Below, in pieces: positions 15,938 to 23,254 of a stretch of DNA of 37,481 bases. The stretch is from Solirubrobacterales bacterium (GTDB lineage Bacteria > Actinomycetota > Thermoleophilia > Solirubrobacterales > Solirubrobacteraceae), in contig DAHUYL010000055.1 in the NCBI GenBank assembly GCA_027315255.1, positions 1 through 37,481 of the forward strand. The letters run 5' to 3'. The notes beneath the pieces were generated by a model, which ran no database searches, was not told the DNA's origin, and saw only the letters and a program-made list of their open reading frames with translations. A program made the position numbers and the translations under genes. Each line of letters begins with the position of its first letter. Within the stretch, counting starts at the first letter, position 1.

Positions 15938-17278
15938 TCAGGCCCGAGCGGGGGCGGTCCCCGGGGCGCTGCCACCGCCCGCGCCAGCGCTGCCGCCCGA
16001 GCCGTCGCGACCGTCGCCCTCGGCCAGCCCGGAGCGCGCGTGCAGCCGCCGCAGCGGCGCCGGCGCCCACCAGTTGGCGCCGCCGAGCAGCGACATCAGC
16101 GACGGCACCAGCAGCGCCCGGATCACCGAGGCGTCGATCAGCACGCTCAGCGCGGTGCCGAGCCCGAGCTCCTTGATGAACACGATCTTCGAGGTGACGA
16201 ACGCGCCCATCGCGACGGCGAACAGCGCCGCCGCGGCCGTCACGATCCGCCCGGTCCGCTCGAGACCGATCGCGACTGCCTCGGCGTTGGAAGCGCCGGC
16301 ACCCCACGCCTCCTTGATCCGGCTGAGCAGGAACACGCCGTAGTCGGTCGCCAGCCCGAACCCGAGCACGAACAGGAAGATCGGCTGCGTCGAGTCGAGC
16401 GCGCCGGAGCTCTGGAAGCCGAGCAGGCTCTGAAGGTGGCCGTCCTGGAAGATCCACACGAGGATCCCGAGCATCGCGCTCAGCCCGAGCCCGTTCATCA
16501 GCACCGCCTTCAGTGGCAGCACGACCGAGCCCGTGAACAGGAACAGGACGAGCAGCGTGTCGGCGACGACGATCGCGAGCACCACCGGCAGGTGGCTCCC
16601 CAGGCTCGACTCGAGGTCGAGGTAAGCCGCCGTCGTGCCCGCGACCCCGAGGTAGTACGGCGTCCGCAACGCCCGCACCAGGTGAACGAGCTGCTTCGTC
16701 GCCTGCGTCAGCGGGCCCCGTCGCGGGACCACGTAGACGACCGCATTGCCGCGGCCGGCGGGCTGGACCGGCGACACCGACGCCACGTCCGGCAGCCGGG
16801 CGAGGGTGCGCCGCAGCCCGGCCGCCGCGCGGGATCCGGCCGGGACACCCGCGACCACGTCGAGCGGATCGCCCTGGTGGGCGGGGAACTGCGCGTTCAT
16901 CGCCTGCTGCACCTGGCGCGCCGAGGCGCTCGCGGGCAGCACTCCCGCGGTAGCGCTGATGAAGCGGATCCCGGTGAACGGGATCCCGAGCGCGATCAGC
17001 ACGGCGGCGGCGGCGATCGCGATCCGCGCCGGCCGGCGCATCACGAACCGGCTCAACCGGTACCACGCGCCGTCGTGCATCGGCCGCGCCTCGCGAGCAC
17101 CGGCGCGTGCCAGCCACCCCGGCGCCAGCGCGTTGACCCGCGGCCCGAGCGCCGCCAGCCCCGCCGGCAGCACCACCAGCGCGAGCACCGCCGACACCAC
17201 CGCCGCCACGAGCGCCACGCACAGCACCCGCCGGCGCCATCGGTACACCCGACCCGCCAACCGCTCGAGCATCGTCAT
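15938..17278 (-). CDS. Half-size MMPL/RND transporter lacking its first half
   Basis: 446 residues; full-length MMPL proteins are usually about 700-750. The first residues (MTMLERLAGRVYRWRRR plus a hydrophobic stretch) match the normal N-terminus. The sequence then runs directly into VLPAGLAALGPRVNAL, which normally sits at the middle of the protein after TM6. The first periplasmic loop and five helices are therefore missing. The second half is complete: periplasmic domain 2 (FISATAGVLPASA onward), five helices and the ATDYGVFLLSRIKE signature of the proton-relay helix. The ATG at 17278 overlaps the PadR stop (ATGA), so the pair is translationally coupled. Full-length MMPL proteins move lipids or other hydrophobic compounds. 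This one could be an internal deletion product, or work as a dimer of halves. The surface-protein gene follows within 20 bp. Confidence 0.85.
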   Translation of the reverse strand: MTMLERLAGRVYRWRRRVLCVALVAAVVSAVLALVVLPAGLAALGPRVNALAPGWLARAGAREARPMHDGAWYRLSRFVMRRPARIAIAAAAVLIALGIPFTGIRFISATAGVLPASASARQVQQAMNAQFPAHQGDPLDVVAGVPAGSRAAAGLRRTLARLPDVASVSPVQPAGRGNAVVYVVPRRGPLTQATKQLVHLVRALRTPYYLGVAGTTAAYLDLESSLGSHLPVVLAIVVADTLLVLFLFTGSVVLPLKAVLMNGLGLSAMLGILVWIFQDGHLQSLLGFQSSGALDSTQPIFLFVLGFGLATDYGVFLLSRIKEAWGAGASNAEAVAIGLERTGRIVTAAAALFAVAMGAFVTSKIVFIKELGLGTALSVLIDASVIRALLVPSLMSLLGGANWWAPAPLRRLHARSGLAEGDGRDGSGGSAGAGGGSAPGTAPARA

Positions 17279-17814
17279 CCCTCCGGCTCGGAGGCGAGGC
17301 GCCGCTCGGCCGCCTCGCACCATTCGATCAACCACTGCGACATGCCGATTCCCAGCTCGAGCGTCAGCCGCGGCCCGACGGGCCCGAGCGCCGCGTGCGG
17401 CTCGAGCGCCCGCAGCTCCGCCAGCTTGCGCTCGTTGCGCGCCCGCATCGCGCGGACGATCTCGATCCGGCGATCCGGCGCGCTGTCCGAGAAGAACAGC
17501 TTCAGCATCGCCTCGTCGCGCAGCTCGTAGAGCAGCTCCGCGTCCGAGCGCAACCACGCTTCGAGCGCCTCGCGTCCGGCCTCGGTCAGCGCGTATTCCG
17601 TTCGGGCCCGCTCGCCGGTCGGGGCCGCGCTGCCGACGACGAGCCCCGCCTCGGCCAGCCGCTTCAGCTCCGGGTACAGCTGCCCGTAGCTGATCGCCAT
17701 GAAGTGGCGGGTCGTCTTGTCGACGAACCGCTTGATGTCGTAACCCGTCCGCTGGCCGCAGGTGATCATCCCGCACACGATCCGGCCCGTCATCGACAGC
17801 TCTCGGTCACTCAT
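17275..17814 (-). CDS. PadR-family transcriptional repressor
   Basis: 179 residues. The N-terminal winged helix (~8-85: GMITCGQRTGYDIKRFVD ... SYGQLYPELKRLAEAGLV ... RTEYALTEAGREAL) is the PadR DNA-binding domain, and the helical C-terminal half (~90-175) is the Vir-type dimerisation region. PadR proteins typically repress neighbouring efflux or stress genes and release DNA on ligand binding. Immediately upstream of the ATG lies a 12-bp-arm palindrome containing ATACAT/ATGTAT, the sequence type bound by PadR proteins, so autoregulation is likely. Its stop overlaps the start of the half-MMPL gene, making this transporter, and probably the downstream surface protein, its regulated targets. Confidence 0.93.
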   Translation of the reverse strand: MSDRELSMTGRIVCGMITCGQRTGYDIKRFVDKTTRHFMAISYGQLYPELKRLAEAGLVVGSAAPTGERARTEYALTEAGREALEAWLRSDAELLYELRDEAMLKLFFSDSAPDRRIEIVRAMRARNERKLAELRALEPHAALGPVGPRLTLELGIGMSQWLIEWCEAAERRLASEPEG

Positions 17815-17821
17815 GCAGCAG

Positions 17822-17858
17822 CGCGATACATCGCGTCGATGTATCGCGTCAATACATC
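17822..17858 (-). promoter_or_regulatory. PadR operator overlapping the padR promoter
   Basis: A perfect 12-bp inverted repeat with a CGT centre spans 17822-17848 and contains ATACATCG/CGATGTAT. An extra ATACATC half-site lies at 17852-17858, overlapping the stop codon of the upstream kinase gene. On the minus strand a promoter fits the same DNA: -35 TTGACG (17852-17847), 18-bp spacer, -10 TATCGC (17828-17823). The start would fall within a few bases of the ATG at 17814, giving a nearly leaderless mRNA. Repressor bound here would cover the spacer and -10. Confidence 0.75.
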
Positions 17859-18384
17859 ACCCGGCTCGGCCGCGCAGCTCCGCGATCACGTCGTCCGCCA
17901 GCCGCGCCGGGCTCGCGGCCGCCGCGTCGAGCGTGAGGCGCGCGACCGACCCGAACCGCGCCTCCCGCACGAGCAGCTGTGCGGCGAGGAAGTCCGCGGG
18001 GTCCGGGCCGTAGGAGGGTCGGTGGGGATCGGACGCGAAGCGGCGCGCGAGCGCCGCCGGTGAGGCTTCGAGCCAGACCGTGAGCACGCCGGGCGCGCAC
18101 AGCGCGTCGCGGCAGTCCTCGCGATCGACGACACTCGCCGCCGCGCAGACGACGGCGGGACCGCCCGCGGCCAGCGTGCTCAGCAGATGCTCGGCCTCCA
18201 GCTCGTGCAGCGCGTCGGCGCCGAGCCTCAGCTTCAGCTCGCGGGCGGTCTGGCCGGTGCGCGCCTCGAGCTGCTCGTCGCTGTCACTCAGCGGCCAGTG
18301 AAGGCGCCTCGCCAGCTCGCGACCGACGGTCGTCTTGCCGACGCCCATCAGCCCGAGCAACGCGACGAACCTTGCCTGACTCAC
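17857..18384 (-). CDS. Shikimate-kinase-like P-loop protein with altered substrate site
   Basis: 175 residues, the size of AroK. The P-loop is intact (LLGLMGVGKTT, K17), as are the DSD motif (D36) and the EARTGQT segment. The lid-type RP (HRPSYG) and a late Arg (REARFG) are retained. However, the shikimate-contacting FR dipeptide of AroK reads LH in the LGADALHELE segment, and the GGG loop reads CAAASVV. It is therefore more likely a nucleotide-binding kinase with a different substrate than the housekeeping shikimate kinase. Start is the GTG at 18384, divergent from the YceH-family gene with a 38-bp gap. It lies upstream of the PadR unit on the same strand, but that unit has its own promoter. 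Confidence 0.75.
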   Translation of the reverse strand: MSQARFVALLGLMGVGKTTVGRELARRLHWPLSDSDEQLEARTGQTARELKLRLGADALHELEAEHLLSTLAAGGPAVVCAAASVVDREDCRDALCAPGVLTVWLEASPAALARRFASDPHRPSYGPDPADFLAAQLLVREARFGSVARLTLDAAAASPARLADDVIAELRGRAG

Positions 18385-18422
18385 GCACGTCGAGTGAAGC
18401 GCGCTTGCACTACCCTCGCCGC

Positions 18423-19142
18423 GTGCACATCGGCGAGCTGACCCCGCCCGAGCAGCGCGTGCTCGGATGCCTGATCGAGAAGCGGTTCACGACCCCCGAG
18501 CAGTACCCGCTGACGCTGAATGCGCTGCGGCTCGCCTGCAACCAGTCGACCAACCGCGACCCCGTCGTCAGCTACGACGAGGACACCGTGCGCGAGGCCG
18601 CGCAGCGACTGTCGCGGTACGGGCTCGCGCGCCTGGCGAGCGGCCACTCGAGCCGCGCGACCAAGTACCGCCATCTCGCCGAGGACGCGCTCGGCCTCGA
18701 CCAGCCGCAGCTCGCGACCCTGTGCGTGCTGCTGCTGCGCGGCCCGCAGACCCCGGGCGAGCTCAAGGGCCGCACCGACCGGATGGTCCGGTTCGAGTCG
18801 CTGCAGGCCGTCGAGGAGGTGCTCGCGGCGCTCGGCGAGCGCGGCTACGCCCGCCGCCTCGAGCGCCGGCCCGGGCAGAAGGAGGACCGCTTCGAGCACC
18901 TGCTGGGCGCCGCGGCGGGCGCGCCGGCCGCGGCTCCGTTCATGTCTGCGGTGGAGGGGCCTGGTGATGGCCCCTCCACCGAGCGTCCGCCGCCCGCCAC
19001 GGCTCCCGCTGGGCCTGCGACACCTCGCGCGAGCGCCTCGCCGGCAGCCATGGACGGCCTCGTCGCCCGTCTCGACGCACTCGAGGCGGAGGTCGCCCGC
19101 CTCGGCGCCGAGCTCAGGCAGCTGCGCGAGCTGCTCGACTAG
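18423..19142 (+). CDS. YceH/DUF480 family protein
   Basis: 239 residues from the GTG at 18423 (HIGELTPPEQRVLGCLIEK), the conserved start of this family; the upstream in-frame extension reaches into the divergent gene and lacks similarity. Two winged-helix domains follow, with the family signature TTPEQYPLTLNALRLACNQSTNRDPVVSYDE (about residues 19-49) and a second domain containing RGPQTPGELKGRT. A Pro/Ala-rich linker (~170-205) leads to a C-terminal heptad-like coiled coil (MDGLVARLDALEAEVARL...). The molecular function is unknown; the fold suggests DNA or protein binding. A TACCCT sequence 7 bp before the GTG could be the -10 of a leaderless transcript. Confidence 0.88.
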   Translation: MHIGELTPPEQRVLGCLIEKRFTTPEQYPLTLNALRLACNQSTNRDPVVSYDEDTVREAAQRLSRYGLARLASGHSSRATKYRHLAEDALGLDQPQLATLCVLLLRGPQTPGELKGRTDRMVRFESLQAVEEVLAALGERGYARRLERRPGQKEDRFEHLLGAAAGAPAAAPFMSAVEGPGDGPSTERPPPATAPAGPATPRASASPAAMDGLVARLDALEAEVARLGAELRQLRELLD

Positions 19143-19164
19143 AGCGGCACACTCGCGGGGAGCG

Positions 19165-20367
19165 CTACGTCGGCAGCGCCAGCCCGACCAGGTAGGTGGC
19201 GCCGCCGACGATCACGCCTGCCAGCGTCATCTCGAGCCCGGCGGACCACCAGCTGCGCAGCGTCACCAGCGACTTCGCGGCCCCGACCAGGAAGTGGGCA
19301 ACGAGCGAGATCGCGGCCGCCAGGACGATCGCGACCGTGCCGGTCGTGAAGATGAACGGGATCACCGGGACGATCGCCCCGGCGCCGGTCGAGATCCCGC
19401 CCGCGACGGCGGCCTGCACCGGATCGCCGCTGTCGCCCGTCCCGCCGAACTCCTCGACCGCGAGCGCCTTCAGCATCGCATCCGGGTTGCGCGCCAGCTG
19501 CTCGGCCATCCGGTTCGCGGTCTCCTCGTCGATCCCCTTGAGCTGGTAGAAGAGCGACAGCTCCTCCTTCTCCTCCTCCGGGCGCTCGCTGATCTCCATC
19601 CGCTCGCGCGCGACGTTGGCGGCCGCCATCTCGGAGGTCGAGCGCTCGGCCAGGTAGGCGCCGGTCGCCATCGACAGGGCGGAGGCGATCGCGCCGGCGA
19701 TCCCGGCTGTGAGCACGAAGCTCGAGCCGCCGGTCGCGCCCGACACGCCGGCGACGATCCCGAACACCGCGGCAAGACCGTCGTTGGCGCCGTAGATCGC
19801 GCCGCCGATCCAGCTGCCCCCCGACTTGTGCCACCCCTTCTCGCGGGCCATGATCCGGTCGATCCGCGTCTGCGCGCGCTGCTGGGCCGGCGTCGGCGGC
19901 GGCGCGAGCTCGCCCGCGGGTCCACCATCGGCAGATGCGCCCGACCTGATCTCGTTGACCGCGAGCGAATGGGCGCGCTCCTCGTGGCGGATCTCCCGCA
20001 GCAGCTGGTCAGTCGCGTCGTCGCCGGTCGAGCGGCGGTAGAGGTCGTCGACCTCGTCGTCCTCGGCCGCCTCGCGCGCGGCCAGCAGCCGGTCGACCGG
20101 CGCGATCCGGGCCTGCAGCCGCATCCAGCTCGAGATGCGAACGGTGTCGGCCGCCGGGATCGGGATTCCGAGCTCCGTCATGCGCCGCTCGAGCCGCTCG
20201 CGGTGGCTCGCCTCCGCGGCAGACATCCGCCGCAGGATTCCCGCCTCGCGCTCGGGCAGCCGGGCCGCGATCAGCTCGTACATCTTGCCTGCGACGATCT
20301 CGCCGCGCCACGCTTTCAGCAGGCGCTCGCGGGCCTCAGCGGTCGTCGTCGACGTCGGATCGCGCAC
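19165..20367 (-). CDS. Ferritin-like domain fused to VIT1/CCC1 iron-manganese transporter (MbfA-like)
   Basis: 400 residues from a GTG start. Residues ~10-150 form a rubrerythrin/ferritin-like four-helix region with di-iron ligand motifs (EIVAGKMY, AEASHRERL, EIRHEERAH). Residues ~185-400 are a VIT1-family transporter with GGAIYGANDGLAAVFGIVAGVSGA, MATGAYLAERS and hydrophobic C-terminal helices; a charged cytosolic metal-binding stretch (RMEISERPEEEKEEL) lies between helices. Proteins of this architecture (MbfA in rhizobia) export iron from the cytoplasm and use the ferritin-like domain as sensor or carrier. It converges with the YceH-family gene. The upstream gene on the same strand ends 11 bp before this start, suggesting one transcript. 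Confidence 0.9.
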   Translation of the reverse strand: MRDPTSTTTAEARERLLKAWRGEIVAGKMYELIAARLPEREAGILRRMSAAEASHRERLERRMTELGIPIPAADTVRISSWMRLQARIAPVDRLLAAREAAEDDEVDDLYRRSTGDDATDQLLREIRHEERAHSLAVNEIRSGASADGGPAGELAPPPTPAQQRAQTRIDRIMAREKGWHKSGGSWIGGAIYGANDGLAAVFGIVAGVSGATGGSSFVLTAGIAGAIASALSMATGAYLAERSTSEMAAANVARERMEISERPEEEKEELSLFYQLKGIDEETANRMAEQLARNPDAMLKALAVEEFGGTGDSGDPVQAAVAGGISTGAGAIVPVIPFIFTTGTVAIVLAAAISLVAHFLVGAAKSLVTLRSWWSAGLEMTLAGVIVGGATYLVGLALPT

Positions 20368-20378
20368 GGCGCCGCAGC

Positions 20379-21161
20379 CTAGCCCTCCGCCTGCTGCCGT
20401 GCCCGTTCGGTCTCCCTAACTCCCTGCAACGCAGCGGTTTCTGCGGTCGCCCAATCGATCCGCCCGAGGAAGGAGGCCGCCAGCTCGGAGCGGGAAGCAC
20501 CGTCGAGCTGGGGCGTGCCGGCGGCGATCAGCGCCTCGATCGCGAGCCCGCCCTCGGGTTCGCCGCCCACGAGCAGGGAGGCGAACGCGCGCCCGGCTGC
20601 GAGCCGGCGCGCAGCCTCGAGCTCGCGCACGAGCCGGCAGCGCGCCGGAAGCCACGGCGTCGCGGACGCGAGCGGGTCGGTCGCATCGGTCACGACGGTG
20701 ACCACGAGCCGGTCGCTCATCAGCACGCATTCGGGCGTGAACGCGTCCTCGAACCGCCACCACGCGCGGCCGTACGGCGACGCCGTCGGGAGCTGCTCGC
20801 GTGCTCGCTGCTGCGCCCGCGCCCGGAGACCCCCATCCCGATCGTCGAGCAGCAGCCGCCGGAGCCGAACCGTCTCGGCCGGATCGTCTTCGGCGGTCGC
20901 GTCGGTCAGCGCCTGCGGGTGGTCGACGTACCAGGCGAGCAGCTCCCGCGGCGGCGCGGTCCGGCGCTCGAATGCGCCGAGCCGGCCGCTGACGCCGGCG
21001 ACCGACAGCATGATCTCGAGCGAGCCGGGACGCTCGACGAGCTCGCCGAGAACCTCGCGGCCCCGCGGAGCGGCGGCCAGCAGCCGCGGCAGCCATGCGC
21101 GTCCCGAGGGGTCGTGCCGGAGCGCCGGACCCATCAGCGTCTCTGCGTTGGGGGCTACCAT
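20379..21161 (-). CDS. Hypothetical protein upstream of the VIT1 transporter
   Basis: 260 residues, not recognised. It has no signal peptide or membrane helix. The composition is helix-prone and Arg/Ala/Leu-rich, with a central aromatic stretch (YGRAWWRFEDAFTPE) and a hydrophobic beta segment (RLVVTVVTDATDP). The ATG at 21161 follows an AAAGG ribosome site. The stop lies 11 bp from the transporter GTG, so the two are probably co-transcribed; a link to metal homeostasis is inferred from that alone. It is divergent from the phosphodiester glycosidase gene across 65 bp. Confidence 0.7.
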   Translation of the reverse strand: MVAPNAETLMGPALRHDPSGRAWLPRLLAAAPRGREVLGELVERPGSLEIMLSVAGVSGRLGAFERRTAPPRELLAWYVDHPQALTDATAEDDPAETVRLRRLLLDDRDGGLRARAQQRAREQLPTASPYGRAWWRFEDAFTPECVLMSDRLVVTVVTDATDPLASATPWLPARCRLVRELEAARRLAAGRAFASLLVGGEPEGGLAIEALIAAGTPQLDGASRSELAASFLGRIDWATAETAALQGVRETERARQQAEG

Positions 21162-21226
21162 CGCCTTTGAGCATTTTCACCTGCGCTTGAGGGCGCGCTT
21201 GGGCGCGACCGGGAGATTCGCCAAAC

Positions 21227-22027
21227 ATGCAGCTGTTCGCCCACCTATTCGTGAGCGTGATCACGTCCGCCGCGACCGCGCTGACGCCCGTTGCGAGCTT
21301 TGGCGGCCGTACGGTCGCGTGGCTCGCGCACCGCCCGAACGGCGTCACCGTGCTCCAGCTCGACCAGCGTGGCGTCGAGCTGCACCTGCACTCGGGCACG
21401 CTCGACGCCGGCGCGAGCGGCTGGCGCTACGGGCCGCAGGTCAGCTCGAGCGAGGCGCCGCGGCTGCTCGCCGCGTTCAACGGCGGCTTCAAGTTCAACA
21501 CCGGCTCGGGCGGGTTTCTGTCCTACGGTCACAGCGGCGCCCCGCTGCAGCACGGGCTCGGATCGATCGTCACCTACACCGACGGGACGACGGACATCGG
21601 CGCCTGGGGCTCGGAGGTCCCGCGCCCGGGGACGAAGGTCGCCTCGGTGCGCCAGAACCTGCCGTTGCTGATCGACCATGGGACGGCCGCCAGCAACCTC
21701 GACTGCCTCGACTGCTGGGGCGCGACCCTCGGCGGCGTGATCGATCCAGCCCGTTCGGCGCTCGGGATCACCGCCGCCGGACGGCTCGTGTGGGCGGGCG
21801 CCGAGCACCTGACCGTCGCCCAGCTCGCGGCCGCGATGCTGTCCGCCGGCGCGGTTCGCGCCGTCGAGCTCGACATCAACCCCGAGTGGGTCAACGGCTA
21901 CCTCTACGGCCATCGCGGCGGGCGCGGCCCGCTCGCGCCGGTCGCGATCGTCGCCGGACAGAACGGAATTCCCGGCGAATACCTGGCTCCATGGAGCCGC
22001 GACTTCTTCACGGTGGTGACGCGATGA
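21227..22027 (+). CDS. Phosphodiester glycosidase (NAGPA-like) family protein
   Basis: 266 residues. The hydrophobic N-terminus (MQLFAHLFVSVITSAATAL) is a possible signal peptide. The body matches the NAGPA/phosphodiester glycosidase domain: AFNGGFKFN near residue 85, a GGVIDPARSALGI segment near 170 and VELDINPEWVNG near 220, the positions of the family's active-site motifs. Family members cleave sugar-phosphodiester bonds; in bacteria they are linked to wall or exopolymer glycans, with few direct data. GGGAG precedes the ATG at normal distance. The stop overlaps the lipoprotein start by 4 bp (ATGA), so the two are translated together, probably at the cell surface. Confidence 0.88.
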   Translation: MQLFAHLFVSVITSAATALTPVASFGGRTVAWLAHRPNGVTVLQLDQRGVELHLHSGTLDAGASGWRYGPQVSSSEAPRLLAAFNGGFKFNTGSGGFLSYGHSGAPLQHGLGSIVTYTDGTTDIGAWGSEVPRPGTKVASVRQNLPLLIDHGTAASNLDCLDCWGATLGGVIDPARSALGITAAGRLVWAGAEHLTVAQLAAAMLSAGAVRAVELDINPEWVNGYLYGHRGGRGPLAPVAIVAGQNGIPGEYLAPWSRDFFTVVTR

Positions 22028-22497
22028 GACGGACCAGTACAGCCCTCCTGAGCGGCGGCGCAGCGCTTGCGACTGCGGTGGCACTCGCGGCCTGCGGCGG
22101 CTCGAGCCCGTCGGCCCCGGCCGCGTCTGCTGCGAGCGGCGGAGCCACAAGCCCGCCGCTCGCGATCTACCGTGCGACCCTGACCGGCAACGGCTCGCCC
22201 GCCGGCGCGCCGCTGGGCAGCGGCTTCGCGATCGTCGCGCTGCACCCCGGTCAGCTGCTGTGCTGGCGCTTTGCGCACCTGCACGGGTTCACGGTCGCGA
22301 CCCACGCCTGGATCTACGCGGGTGCCCAGCCGCGCGGGGGCGCGATCCGCGTCTCGTCCGGACCGCGCCTGCACCATCGCGGCTGCACGCGCCTGACGAC
22401 GACGACGGCGAAGTCGATCGCCAGCCGGCCGAGCGGTTACTCGGTCGCGGTCGACAGCGTCCGCTACCCGGGTGGCGCGGTCCGCGGCCGCCTGTAA
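22024..22497 (+). CDS. CHRD-like lipoprotein
   Basis: 157 residues. The N-terminus is a lipoprotein signal with lipobox ALAAC (Cys 24), followed by a Ser/Ala/Pro linker. The remaining ~105 residues resemble the CHRD fold (YRATLTGNGSPAG, GSGFAIVALHPGQLLCWRF, HAWIYAGAQPRGG), a beta-rich extracellular domain of unknown bacterial role; the match is by pattern and moderate. It is coupled to the phosphodiester glycosidase by the ATGA overlap, so a shared envelope function is likely. Confidence 0.75.
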   Translation: MRRTSTALLSGGAALATAVALAACGGSSPSAPAASAASGGATSPPLAIYRATLTGNGSPAGAPLGSGFAIVALHPGQLLCWRFAHLHGFTVATHAWIYAGAQPRGGAIRVSSGPRLHHRGCTRLTTTTAKSIASRPSGYSVAVDSVRYPGGAVRGRL

Positions 22498-22515
22498 CGG
22501 TCCGCTCCGGCCGCG

Positions 22516-23254
22516 TCAGGCCGCGCGGCGCCCGCCGAGGAAGGTCGCGACGAAGTCGTCGCTGGCCGACAGCTCCGCCGGGGTCCCGTACATCCGTACC
22601 TGGCCACCGCCGAGCACGTAGGTCCGGTCGGAGATCTCGAGCACGGCCCGCGCCCGTTGCTCGACCACCAGCACCGACGCCCCCGTCGTCGCGAGCTGGC
22701 GCACGTGCTCCTGCAGGACCGTGTTGGCGATGATCGGCGCCAGGTTGGCGGTCGGCTCGTCGAGCAGCACGAGCCCCGGCTCGAGCATCAGCGCCCGCCC
22801 CATCGCGAGCATCTTGCGCTCGCCGCCGCTGAGCTTCCCGGCCGGGCGGCGCAGCATCCGGCTGAGCTGCGGGAACACCGCCAGCACGTGCTCGATCCGG
22901 CCGGCGACGGCTCGCGGGCGCAGCAGGTAGCCGCCCATCTCGAGGTTCTCGCGGACGGTCAGCGGCCCGAACACGTCGTCGACCTGGGGCACGTACCCGA
23001 CCCCGAGCCGCGCGATCGCGTCCGTCCGCATCCCGGTCGTCTCGCGCGCGCCGATCGTGACGGTGCCGGACAGGGTCTCGGCGACGCCGACGATGCTCTT
23101 CAGCAGCGTGCTCTTGCCCGCCCGAGCCGTTCGGTCCGACGATCGAGACGATCTCGCCGGGCGCGACCGCCACCGACACGCCGTGCACGACCGGGCTGCC
23201 GCCGTAGCCGGCGGTCAGCTCGTCGGTCCGGCACGCAATCCCCTCAACCGACAA
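22516..23254 (-). pseudogene. livF: Branched-chain-type ABC transporter ATPase LivF, frameshifted in Walker A
   Basis: Second ATPase of the importer. The first frame from the TTG at 23254 (GGAGG 6 nt upstream, inside the livMG 3' end) reads a normal LivF N-terminus up to VGPNGSG, then breaks. The second frame continues KSTLLKSIVGVAETLSG, YVPQVDDVFGPLTVRENL, LSGGERKMLAMGRAL and LLDEPTANLAP to the stop at 22516. The junction is a 4-bp tandem duplication (GCCCGCCC on the plus strand, 23116-23123). Removing one GCCC restores a perfect GPNGSGKST Walker A and a 244-residue protein. Everything else is intact, so either the mutation is very recent or it is a sequencing/assembly error in a GC-rich stretch. 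Confidence 0.9.

Noticed and set aside
15921-17240. Extension of the surface-protein frame upstream to 17240
   Set aside because: This part overlaps the half-MMPL gene in another frame and reads as Ala/Gly/Arg-rich shadow sequence; the signal peptide begins only after 15920.
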